Assembly (NCBI GenBank): GCA_943323705.2
Contig: CALPIT020000021.1
Span: 1-16,600 of the forward strand
Origin: Streptomyces griseus
GTDB lineage: Bacteria; Bacteroidota; Bacteroidia; Chitinophagales; Chitinophagaceae
Reading direction: 5' to 3'
DNA length: 16,600 nucleotides
Positions 1 to 8,300 of this stretch are shown here, piece by piece; positions within the stretch are counted from its first letter, which is position 1; each line of letters starts with the position of its first letter. The notes beneath the pieces were generated by a model. It was not told the origin of the DNA and searched no databases. It saw only the letters and a program-made list of their open reading frames with translations. The position numbers and the translations under genes were made by a program.

Positions 1-858
1 GTTAGTGAGCAGGTTTTATCTCTTTCTGCAACAGAAAAATTAAGTATCAAAAATGCATTGATTGAAAACCTCAAAGAAGAAAATAAATTCTACAAATACG
101 ATTTCTTTTTAGACAATTGCACAACGCGATTGAGGGACATCATTGTAAAATACAAAAGCCCTACTCCATTGTTACCAGCTGTAATGCCCGAAAACAGAAG
201 CTTTAGAAAGGCCATTCATCAATACCTAAGACAGGGTGGTCAATATTGGAGCGAACTAGGTATTGATATTTTACTAGGCGCACCAACAGACCGCATCATG
301 ACGGCTTCCGAACAACAATTCCTTCCAAATAATCTTGAAAAATCAATAGACAAGTGTAAAAACACAAAACTTGTTGTTGAAAAGAAAATCATTTTTCAAA
401 ATGAAAATACTATGGCAGGATTTGACTTTTTTAAACCTGGAGTTCTTTTCATTATTTTATTTTTATTTGTTGCAGCTTTATACAAAAAGAAAACTATAAT
501 TGCCATAAAGACACTTTTAGTTTTTGATGTCATTTTATTTTTTGTTATTGGAATTGTAGGTATCATCCTTGTTTTAGCCTGGTTTGCCACAGACCATACC
601 ATGACAAAAAATAATTACAATTTATTATGGGCATTGCCTACTCATATTTTAGCTCCATTTTTTATTTTCTTTAAAAGTAAAATTTCAAAATATTATTTTG
701 GATTCACATCTTTAATTTCAAGTCTGCTTATTTTTTCTTGGTTGTTTTTGCCTCAGGATTTAAATACAGCATTATTACCAATCGTAATGATTATTTTGGT
801 AAGAGCATATATGCATTACATTAGTTACAACACTGCAAAAAGCAGTCATGGATCATAA
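1..858 (+). CDS. Lnb-like lipoprotein N-acyltransferase (DUF4105), 5'-truncated
   Basis: The reading frame is open from base 1, so the gene starts before the window; 285 codons plus TAA are visible. The TTG at 58 is internal, because the in-frame residues before it continue the domain. The visible periplasmic part contains YDFFLDNCTTRLRD, the conserved Asp-Asn-Cys core of DUF4105 proteins, whose Cys is the likely catalytic residue. It is followed by about five hydrophobic segments, starting near base 418 (FKPGVLFIILFLFVAALY), with the conserved TKNNYNLLWALPTH loop between two of them. Family knowledge: proteins of this architecture were identified in Bacteroides as Lnb, which N-acylates lipoproteins at the inner membrane. 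The N-terminal part of the soluble domain, including any partner catalytic His, lies outside the window. The end overlaps the next gene by 11 bp, suggesting translational coupling. Family assignment is fairly sure; the exact reaction in this organism is inferred. Confidence 0.85.
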   Translation, partial: VSEQVLSLSATEKLSIKNALIENLKEENKFYKYDFFLDNCTTRLRDIIVKYKSPTPLLPAVMPENRSFRKAIHQYLRQGGQYWSELGIDILLGAPTDRIMTASEQQFLPNNLEKSIDKCKNTKLVVEKKIIFQNENTMAGFDFFKPGVLFIILFLFVAALYKKKTIIAIKTLLVFDVILFFVIGIVGIILVLAWFATDHTMTKNNYNLLWALPTHILAPFFIFFKSKISKYYFGFTSLISSLLIFSWLFLPQDLNTALLPIVMIILVRAYMHYISYNTAKSSHGS

Positions 859-1651
859 ACAAATTATTTACAGCGACACAAGATTAAGTTATTACACTTC
901 AGGCACCGGCAAACCCGTTTTGCTCATGCATGGATTTGCTGAAGACCACAGCATCTGGAAGCATCAGATTCATCACCTCAGTAAAAATTATTTTGTCATT
1001 GCACCAGACCTATTTGGTGCCGGCAATTCTGAATATCTTGATAAAGAAAATACATCCATAAAAACTTATGCTGAAGCCATCAAAGAAATCATCAAAGCTG
1101 AAAAAATTCAGCGCTTCATTATGATAGGACATAGCATGGGTGGCTATATAACGCTAGCTTATCTTGAGCTTTATCCAGAAGACCTTGTAGGAATTGGGCT
1201 TGTTCATTCAACCATATTTTCAGATGATGAGAATAAAAAACAAGTTCGAAAAAAAGCTATTGAATTTATCAAATCCCATGGAGGAGCTTCGTTTCTAAAG
1301 ACAAGTATTCCGGGTTTATACTTTGAAGTTTCGAAATTCGAAATGGAAATCAATGCGCAAATAGAAAAATCAGCAACAATTATTGACGAGTCGTTGATTC
1401 AATATTATCAGACAATGTTGGATAGGTCAGACTCTACAGCATTGGTACAGACTGCTACCATCCCGTTGATGATGATTGTAGGTAAACATGACCAGGCGGT
1501 TCCATTTAGCCAATCACTCAAACAATTCCACTTGAGCCATCAGACCTATTTAAAAATATTACAAAACTCGGCACATATGGGGATAATTGAAGAACCGGAA
1601 GCTGTGAACCAATTTTTAACTTTTTTTGTTAATAATCATTCGGATTACTGA
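848..1651 (+). CDS. alpha/beta hydrolase
   Basis: A 267-residue cytoplasmic protein with the complete alpha/beta-hydrolase signature. HGF (28-30) forms the oxyanion-hole loop. GHSMGG carries the nucleophile Ser96. GKHDQAVP supplies the acid Asp215, and SAHMG supplies His243. DLFGAGNS (54-61) is the usual strand 4 region. The segment from about residue 120 to 200 would be the helical cap that sets specificity. Length is typical for small single-domain esterases, haloperoxidase-like or MhpC-like hydrolases; the substrate cannot be read from the sequence. The ATG at 848 lies inside the end of the Lnb-like gene (11-bp overlap, different frame) and begins a protein whose N-terminal strand is complete, so this start is convincing. 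The overlap suggests one transcript with the acyltransferase gene. A role in lipid or acyl turnover is only a guess from that context. Confidence 0.88.
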   Translation: MDHKQIIYSDTRLSYYTSGTGKPVLLMHGFAEDHSIWKHQIHHLSKNYFVIAPDLFGAGNSEYLDKENTSIKTYAEAIKEIIKAEKIQRFIMIGHSMGGYITLAYLELYPEDLVGIGLVHSTIFSDDENKKQVRKKAIEFIKSHGGASFLKTSIPGLYFEVSKFEMEINAQIEKSATIIDESLIQYYQTMLDRSDSTALVQTATIPLMMIVGKHDQAVPFSQSLKQFHLSHQTYLKILQNSAHMGIIEEPEAVNQFLTFFVNNHSDY

Positions 1652-1695
1652 CTCTTACTCTTGTCATTTTTCTTTTACTTGCGGTAAGTAACCTT

Positions 1696-1703
1696 TAACT
1701 TTG
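1696..1703 (+). promoter_or_regulatory. candidate Bacteroidota -7 box (TAACTTTG)
   Basis: TAACTTTG matches the Bacteroidota -7 consensus TAnnTTTG exactly and lies in the 59-bp gap before the gene starting at 1711. No TTG lies at the ideal -33 spacing; the nearest are at 1679-1681 (too close) and 1661-1663 (too far). A transcript start from this box would fall only a few bases before the ATG, giving an almost leaderless mRNA. An eight-base match in AT-rich DNA may be chance. Confidence 0.3.
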
Positions 1704-1710
1704 TTCTGAA

Positions 1711-4347
1711 ATGAAAAGAGGACTAATTACCATAATTTTTCTGATAAGTTCATTATCCACTATTGCTAAGCACATTACAGGAGGTGAGATGATTTACGAT
1801 TTGGTTTCAAGTACTCCCACTACAAGAACATTCAGGATTACATTGATTTTATTTAGAGATGTAAATTGTTTCAATTGTGCAGACATGCCGCCTGTTGTAA
1901 GAATAGGAATTTATAACAACGATAATAATTTTCCTTATGGTGGAATCGGCACTTCAGCTACAATTGATGTGGACCTCAATAGAATTGTAACACTTCCGCT
2001 GATTAACATACCTCAGTGCATCTCAAATCAACCTTCATTAAATTATACAGCTGGATATTATCCTTTTACAGTTACATTAAATAACAATAACAACGGCTAT
2101 ACGGCGGCCTATCAAACTTGTTGCAGAATAGAAAATATCAATAACATAGATAATGGCACCAATGGAGCCGGAGCTACATATTGCACCACAATACCCGGTA
2201 ACAACAATAATTCTTTAGTAGGATTAGATAATAGTCCACGATTCACAACTGGAATTTCAATTGTTTGTTTTGATAATAGTTTCATACTAGACTTTAGCGC
2301 AACCGATCCTGATGGAGACCAACTGGTATATTCACTTTGCGATGCTTATAATGGGGGATTAGCACAAAATGCTGCGAACATCACGCCAAGTACCCCACCT
2401 TATGGTTCAGTAATTTATCAAAATGGCTTTACGGGATTAAATCCCTTAGGGCCATCAGCTTCAATAAATCCTCAAACTGGTATCATATCTGGAGTAGCGC
2501 CTGCTTCCGGTAAATATGTAGTTTCGGTATGTGTCAACTCTTTTAGAAATGGGGCTTTTATAGCCACACATCGAAAAGATTTTATCATAACTGTTGCGGA
2601 TTGTGATTTTGCCAGTGCAGAATTATTACCTGATTACATTACTTGCGATGGTTTCAATTTCAGTTTCAGCAACAGAAATCAATCTCCTTTAAATCAAAGT
2701 TTTTACTGGGATTTTGGCGACCCTGCCTCAGGCATCAACAACACGTCTACCTTACCAACACCAACACATACATTTTCTGCAGCTGGAATTTACACGGTGA
2801 AATTTGTAGTTAACAGAGGAACTCCATGCGCGGATTCAACTTTTAGTTCAGTTCGCGTATTCCCTGGCTTCTTTCCTGCTTTCAATCAAAACACGCCTAT
2901 TTGTAAAGGCAATCCTGTTCAATTTTCTGATGCAACTACTGCAAATTATGGCAATGTAAATCAATGGCATTGGGATTTTGGCATCAATGGCAGTAACAGT
3001 GATACCAGTAATATTAGAAATCCTCAATTCACGTATACCACACCCGGAACCTATACCGTAAGCTTAATTGTTGGAAGCGACAGAGGCTGTATTGACACTA
3101 TTAAAAATGCTCAAATCCTAATTGTTGACAAACCGGTTCTAAATGTAACCAATGACACCATTATGTGCTCAAGAGATGTGATGCAACTCAATGCCAGTAC
3201 CAATGTTCAAGGAAATTACTTCTGGACACCAAATTATAATATCAACAACCAAAATATCCAAAACCCAATTGTACAGCCAACAAGAGACACAACTTACTAT
3301 GTCAATTACAGCGACAATTCAGGTTGTGCCAACAGAGATTCTGTTCGTATACGCGTAGTAGATACTGTAACGCTTAGTACAGCAAATGATACTACCATTT
3401 GCCGAACCGACGGAGTTATCCTGACCACTTTCGGTAACGCCATCAAATTTGCATGGTCACCTGCAGCCACTTTAAACAACCCAACTGCAGCCAATCCAAT
3501 CGCAACCCCAACAACTGTTTTTACAACTTACTATGTACAAGGTAATATTGGCAGTTGTTTCGACAAAGATTCTATCAAAATAAAAACCATACCTTACCCC
3601 GCAGCTTATGCAGGCAGAGACACTGCTATTTGTTGGAATACTAATGCATTTCTTAATTCCAGTGGCGGCAGTTCTTACGTATGGTCTCCGAGTAATTTTT
3701 TAAACAATACGATTATCTCTAACCCAATAGCTTCTAACGTAATCGGTAATTTTATTGACTATGTGGTTACGGTAAGAGATACATTAGGTTGTCCTAAATC
3801 CGTAAATGATACCATAAGAGTAAATATAGAAAGAGTCATCGCCAACGCGGGCCCTTCTGATACTTCCGTAGTTGAAAACCAACCCTTGCAATTAAATGCT
3901 ACAGGTGGCACCAATTATTTGTGGACACCCATCACACAATGGCTAAGCAATATCAATATCGCTAACCCTGTTGCATTGCCTCGTGACAATATTGTTTACA
4001 CAGTTTTAGTAACTAATAACATCGGTTGCAGAGATGTAGATTCAATAAAAATTAAATTTTTTAAATTACTTCCTGATATCTATGTACCTACTGCATTCAG
4101 TCCAAACCGCGATGGAAACAATGATGTTCTCACACCTATTGCACTTGGCATGAAATCTGTAGATGTTTTCATCATTTACAACAGATGGGGACAGTTACTT
4201 TTTAAAACCACAACAATCGGTAAAGGCTGGAATGGCATGCTTAAAGGGATTACTCAAGACATTGGGACTTATGTTTGGTATGCTGAAGGAATGACTTATG
4301 AAAATAAAAAAATCACCAGAAAAGGATCTGTTGTGTTGATTAAATAA
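1711..4347 (+). CDS. secreted PKD/Ig-like repeat protein with type B T9SS sorting domain
   Basis: An 878-residue predicted cell-surface protein. Residues 1-19 are a Sec signal peptide (MKRG, hydrophobic core, cleavage probably after STIA). The mature protein begins KHITGGEMIYD, a start common among Bacteroidota surface proteins. Residues about 185-296 contain ATDPDGDQLVYSL and SINPQTGIISG, resembling a cadherin/dystroglycan-like fold with a possible Ca-binding DPDGD loop. Two PKD domains follow (about 297-385 and 388-472), with cores YWDFGDP...GIYTVKF and HWDFGIN...GTYTVSL. Four related repeats of about 75 residues occupy 473-549, 551-626, 628-706 and 708-784, each with a W(S/T)P motif, an NP(I/V) motif and a late Cys. 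Residues about 787-878 (VPTAFSPNRDGNND, YNRWGQLLF, GWNG, GTYVWY, KKITRKGSVVLIK) form the CHU_C/type B sorting domain recognised by the T9SS. The likely role is adhesion or extracellular structure; no catalytic motif was seen. Several Asn runs occur (for example residues 124-128). No PorP/SprF-like partner gene is adjacent. Confidence 0.9.
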   Translation: MKRGLITIIFLISSLSTIAKHITGGEMIYDLVSSTPTTRTFRITLILFRDVNCFNCADMPPVVRIGIYNNDNNFPYGGIGTSATIDVDLNRIVTLPLINIPQCISNQPSLNYTAGYYPFTVTLNNNNNGYTAAYQTCCRIENINNIDNGTNGAGATYCTTIPGNNNNSLVGLDNSPRFTTGISIVCFDNSFILDFSATDPDGDQLVYSLCDAYNGGLAQNAANITPSTPPYGSVIYQNGFTGLNPLGPSASINPQTGIISGVAPASGKYVVSVCVNSFRNGAFIATHRKDFIITVADCDFASAELLPDYITCDGFNFSFSNRNQSPLNQSFYWDFGDPASGINNTSTLPTPTHTFSAAGIYTVKFVVNRGTPCADSTFSSVRVFPGFFPAFNQNTPICKGNPVQFSDATTANYGNVNQWHWDFGINGSNSDTSNIRNPQFTYTTPGTYTVSLIVGSDRGCIDTIKNAQILIVDKPVLNVTNDTIMCSRDVMQLNASTNVQGNYFWTPNYNINNQNIQNPIVQPTRDTTYYVNYSDNSGCANRDSVRIRVVDTVTLSTANDTTICRTDGVILTTFGNAIKFAWSPAATLNNPTAANPIATPTTVFTTYYVQGNIGSCFDKDSIKIKTIPYPAAYAGRDTAICWNTNAFLNSSGGSSYVWSPSNFLNNTIISNPIASNVIGNFIDYVVTVRDTLGCPKSVNDTIRVNIERVIANAGPSDTSVVENQPLQLNATGGTNYLWTPITQWLSNINIANPVALPRDNIVYTVLVTNNIGCRDVDSIKIKFFKLLPDIYVPTAFSPNRDGNNDVLTPIALGMKSVDVFIIYNRWGQLLFKTTTIGKGWNGMLKGITQDIGTYVWYAEGMTYENKKITRKGSVVLIK
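1946..4080 (+). repeat. four degenerate Ig-like repeats encoded inside the surface-protein gene (at about 3127-4062)
   Basis: Only the 3' portion, roughly bases 3127-4062, is repetitive; the stated range includes the preceding PKD region for context. Repeats A-D share the order Dxx(M/I)C, then W(S/T)P, then NP(I/V), then a Tyr-rich strand, then GC and DS(V/I)(R/K)I. Repeats A, B and C each have a Cys pair (486/539, 564/616 and 641/694) that could form a disulfide. Repeat D has Val at the first position (DTSVV, about 720) and keeps only Cys773. The repeats are diverged at DNA level, so recent copy-number change is not indicated. Confidence 0.6.
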
Positions 4348-4356
4348 TTGCTGTTT

Positions 4357-4384
4357 AACCAACTTTGAATTATTACAACCAACT
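4357..4384 (+). repeat. short direct repeat AACCAACT x2 upstream of the dehydrogenase gene
   Basis: AACCAACT occurs at 4357-4364 and 4377-4384, exactly 20 bp apart (about two helical turns), inside the 95-bp spacer before the ATG at 4443. Direct repeats with this phasing can be operator half-sites, but chance is also possible. No convincing Bacteroidota promoter and no terminator hairpin for the preceding gene were seen in this spacer. Confidence 0.3.
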
Positions 4385-4442
4385 ACTTTAATTTTATTTT
4401 AATCACGCTACTGTTAATTAATTTTACAGCAAATTTTATAGT

Positions 4443-5201
4443 ATGTCTAAAATCGTTTTTATTACCGGTGCTACTTCCGGAATTGGGAAAGCCTGTGCTG
4501 AAAAGTTTGCGAATGCAGGTTGTAATTTGATAATAACAGGTAGAAGAAATGACAGACTCCTAGCAATAAAGAAAGAACTAGAAGAGAAATTTAATACCGA
4601 AATACTCACATTAAATTTTGATGTGCAAGACAAAGAATTAGTTTTCTCCACAATAGAGAAACTTGAAGACAAATGGAAAAAAATAGACGTATTAATTAAT
4701 AACGCCGGCCTTTCATTGGGAAGAGATAGTTTTTTAGACGCAAATATCGAAGACTGGGACAATATGATTCAAACAAACGTGAATGGCTTGCTTTATGTCA
4801 CAAAAGCATTGCTCCCGTCTTTAATTGAAAATGAAGCCCATATTTTCAACATCGGATCAATAGCTGGAAAAGAAGTTTATGAAAACGGAAATGTGTACTG
4901 TGCCAGCAAATTCGCTGTTGATGCGCTTTCCCGCTCAATGAGAGTCGACCTGCTCAAATACGGAATCAGAGTGACAGCCATACATCCTGGAGCTGTTGAA
5001 ACGGAATTTTCCATCGTAAGATACAAGGGCGATAAAGAAAAAGCAGACCAAGTATATAAAGGTATGAAGCCACTTACAGGTGAAGATATCGCATCAATTA
5101 TTTTCTTTACCGCAAGCCTACCCCAACATATATGCATAAACGAACTTTCAGTCACGCCCGTTCAACAAGCAAGTACGTATTATTTTCATCGTGAAAGCTG
5201 A
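4443..5201 (+). CDS. YdfG-like NADP-dependent short-chain dehydrogenase
   Basis: A 252-residue classical SDR. The cofactor-binding motif TGATSGIG is at 8-15. Arg34-Arg35 after the second strand (TGRRNDR) favour NADP(H). NNAG is at 87-90. The catalytic set is Asn113, Ser139 (NIGSIAG), Tyr152 and Lys156 (YCASK). The C-terminal part (PGAVETEFS, VRYKGD, LPQHICIN, PVQQAS near the end) closely follows E. coli YdfG and related enzymes that oxidise L-allo-threonine, L-serine and 3-hydroxy acids. Substrate assignment is by family resemblance only. The ATG at 4443 is the natural start because the first beta strand (KIVFITG) follows at once. It is separated by 95 bp from the upstream surface-protein gene, so it may have its own promoter. 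Downstream, the gene converges on sprA across a repeat-rich palindromic spacer beginning 11 bp after its stop. Confidence 0.9.
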   Translation: MSKIVFITGATSGIGKACAEKFANAGCNLIITGRRNDRLLAIKKELEEKFNTEILTLNFDVQDKELVFSTIEKLEDKWKKIDVLINNAGLSLGRDSFLDANIEDWDNMIQTNVNGLLYVTKALLPSLIENEAHIFNIGSIAGKEVYENGNVYCASKFAVDALSRSMRVDLLKYGIRVTAIHPGAVETEFSIVRYKGDKEKADQVYKGMKPLTGEDIASIIFFTASLPQHICINELSVTPVQQASTYYFHRES

Positions 5202-5212
5202 GGAGAGCGCTT

Positions 5213-5372
5213 GTACAAAAGGTTCAAGATGTTTAAAATGTTCAGGAGGTTCAAAAGGTTCAATAAGTTTAAAAGGTTACGTAAATCTATGACATTTTCG
5301 AATTGAATGAGACCCATTGAACTTATTGAACTTATTGAACCTTTTGAACAAACAATATTGAACCTTTTGAAC
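5213..5372. repeat. inverted array of 9-bp tandem repeats filling a convergent spacer
   Basis: The left arm holds seven in-phase 9-bp units at 5217-5279: AAAAGGTTC, AAGATGTTT, AAAATGTTC, AGGAGGTTC, AAAAGGTTC, AATAAGTTT, AAAAGGTTA. The right arm holds the same family in reverse orientation, with GAAC at 5319, 5328, 5337, 5346, 5360 and 5369 (spacing 9, 9, 9, 14, 9). Bases 5249-5269 are perfectly complementary to 5329-5349 (21 bp). With two G-U pairs and one mismatch the stem extends to 5278/5320, enclosing a loop of about 41 bases. An outer pair, 5213-5225 with 5360-5372, matches at 12 of 13 positions. The structure ends 8 bp before the sprA stop. It could act as a bidirectional transcription barrier between converging genes, or be a dispersed intergenic repeat; no U-tract follows on either side, so a textbook intrinsic terminator is not supported. 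Confidence 0.85.
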
Positions 5373-5380
5373 AGCATCTA

Positions 5381-8300
5381 TTAAGGTGCCAGAGAAATTC
5401 TAATCTGCACACCCGCTCTTGTATTTGTAGTTGGTGCACTAGAAGAAATATAAGGCTTCACTCTCCTTTGATCGAAATAAAGTTTGATATTAATTCTGCT
5501 GCTTAAGAAATAATCAATTGTCGGACTTATTGAAGTTTCTTTACTGCCTCCAGTTGCGAAGTTGTTGTCCTGATCAAGTCTGCTATTAGCCGTTACGTTG
5601 TCTCTAACTCTGAAATCAATTCTGAAATTAATTTCATTATCAAGTTTGGTTGATTTGTTTTTGCTCAAGAATGCAGGCAATTTGATACCACCTAGTAGCT
5701 TCAATCCTTTCTTGCGATAACCTGCACCAATAGTGAATTCAGTGCTTCTCACTTCACTCAATTGGAAATCGTTCAAACTCAAACTCAACTGACGGGTTTT
5801 ACTGTATTCAAATTTCGCTTGCATCTGATTTACAAACATCATGTCTACACCCACCAATGGCGAAAATTGTTCTTGCATGCTTACATTCGGCACCAGGAAG
5901 AATGGAATGAAATTTCTTGAAACCGTATCATAAAATGAAGGATAGCCAAACCTGGACACATCCTGATATAACAAAGCTGAAGTAAATCCATTCATGCTTA
6001 AAGATCCAGAATAACCGTGTGTAAGCGTAAAGCTGGTAAATACTTTATCCAATGGCTTCACTTTGTTTAAGCCGTTGTAATCAATTTTCCAGTTTGGTCT
6101 TGGCAAGATAGCTCTGAAAGGGTTCGATCTGATATTGCTATTGCTCTGATTGATCAGTCCGATTGATTTGGGATCCTGACCAGAATAAGCTGCAATAAAA
6201 GAAGGAATCAATACATCGACTGCGTATTTTCCATAACCATAATAATAGCCATCTGCTCCAACCTGATTGTTGGTATAAGGATTCAACTTACCAAGACGTT
6301 CTGAGAGAATCTGTCTATTGTTTTCAAAAGTTTTAAATGTAGTAGATACGCGGTTCGGATCAAACTTACCAAATAAGGTTTTGAAAGCTATGTAAGAAAC
6401 TTCAAATCCACCACCGGCATAAGGATTCAAATGCTGGAAGGTTGGGTTCGTACCATTGAAATTGGTATCAATATATCTAAATGTTTCACTATAATTTTTA
6501 CTGAAAGATTTACTCAAATTGATGGCAATATTTAAATCACGAACCGGCTCTAGTTGTGCTGTCAATGTTATTTTCTGATCCAAATTTTGCTGTATCAACG
6601 AATTGAAACTGCTGTCTTTTGACATGAGTCCATTAGCGGCCTGCTTGTTCAGCCAATTCGTATCTGGCTGCCAACCCATAATAAATCCAAATCCTGGCGA
6701 CATGCTTTTGAAATTCTGTCCAAAATATTGTGTACTGTCCATGTAACCAGGCAGACGCGTACTTGCATTTTCAGAAGCTGTTAAATTGATTTGTTTCAAG
6801 CTGGTTAACAATTTCCCTACTATTTTCAGTCCATTGCTCACATAAGGCATTGCTGATTTGTCAACAATCTTTTTGGTCTTCAATACTTTTTTACCTGATT
6901 TGGTAAGTACAGAATCTTTCACTTTGGTCACCCGATTTCTCCATCTTTCCTGATCTGCTTTATTGGAAGGCTGGTCAAGCTGTCTCAGCCATTTCGATTT
7001 TTGATAAATTTTGGTGAAGTCCATTTGAACAGTAGCTTCTTTCTGTTGACCATTCTCTACAAAATTTCCCAAGTTAACAGCAAGCCTTGATGCCCCAATC
7101 CATTTGAAACCCGCCTGGTACCTGATGTTCATGGTTGTCCAATCGAGCAATGGAAACTTTGTAGTTGGCAAGGTATAAGAGATATTTGCTGTTTGGTTGA
7201 AAATGGTGTTTCTTCCGCCTTTCATTAGATTTTTCCAAATGGTATCTCTTTTTTCTTTTGTATCAATTCTTCCTGAAGGTTCGTCAATCCTTGAGTTATT
7301 AGAAGCTGAATAGTCTAAATTAATAGACTTTGTAAAATTCCATCTCATGATATAATCTCGCTGCATGACAAAATATTTGTCATAAGTTTCCGGAACAGGA
7401 TATTTAGTTTCGCCAACACTTCTCGGACGAATGGCACCGAATTGCCTACTGATATCAGCCCTGAAACTTAATTGTGATGGCAGGTAATTGAAATTAAAAT
7501 CCTTTACCAAATCAAACCATTTGGTTTTTGATTTGGCAAATATTTTTTTGAAAGGTTCGAAGTATTTGGGTTGCGGCGCATAGTTGTAACCGATAGCACC
7601 TCTGTGTTTGATAACCTCATTGCTTTCAATGAGCGGATTACGGCTTTCTGTTTTTATGTAGGAATAACTTACATCCACATTTTCTATATCATAAATCTTT
7701 GGCGATTTACCATTGGTTTTAGTTTTTCTGACGTTGGTAAAATTCAACGTTTTCACAGAATTAAAATCAATGGCATTTCTTCTGATTGAATCACGCTGTG
7801 AACTAGGCGAGTTGTTCAATTTATCCTTCAATTTAATGTCCATATCATATGGATCATACTGAGGCGTGCTTGTAGATTGGGTGATGCTAGCATATACAGG
7901 AATTGAAATGCCTGCTTTTTTAGGCAATAACTTACCCAGCTCCAGATTTGTAGATAAATCAAACTGGAAAAAGTCATCTCTGTAACGTTCAACAACCCTT
8001 TGTTCCAAGGTACCAAATCCTCTACTATGTGCATTTGCCGAAAGAGATATTGTTCCCAAATCAGCAAGGTTCATATCCACTCTTCCAACAGCGGCATAAC
8101 CTCCTTGTTCGTTGATAGAAGAAAGACGTAATTCATTAACCCAGATTTGTCCACAAGCTGCAAGTGAGCTGGTATTTTCAACACTCAATAAAACGCCTCT
8201 AATCTCACCTAAATTGGGATTACCCATTACACTATACGTCTGACCATTTTCCTGCAATTGTCTGAAAATTGTTCCTAAAGGTGTGTTTGAAACATTTCTG

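Noticed and set aside
58..60. TTG as the start of the first gene
   Set aside because: The same frame is open back to base 1 and the domain is plainly incomplete at 58, so the true start is before the window.
5249..5349. Calling the palindrome a standard intrinsic terminator
   Set aside because: The stem is AT-rich, the loop is about 41 bases, and no U-tract follows on either strand; a barrier role is possible but not the textbook form.
5213..5372. Reading the GTTCAA-rich spacer as a CRISPR array
   Set aside because: Units are 9 bp with no unique spacers of regular length, and the arms are inverted relative to each other; no cas genes are present.
5186..5377. Minus-strand open frame encoding a Leu-Leu-Asn repeat peptide
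   Set aside because: The periodic peptide is simply the translation of the 9-bp intergenic repeat (three codons per unit). It overlaps the dehydrogenase end and has no signal, start context or family resemblance.
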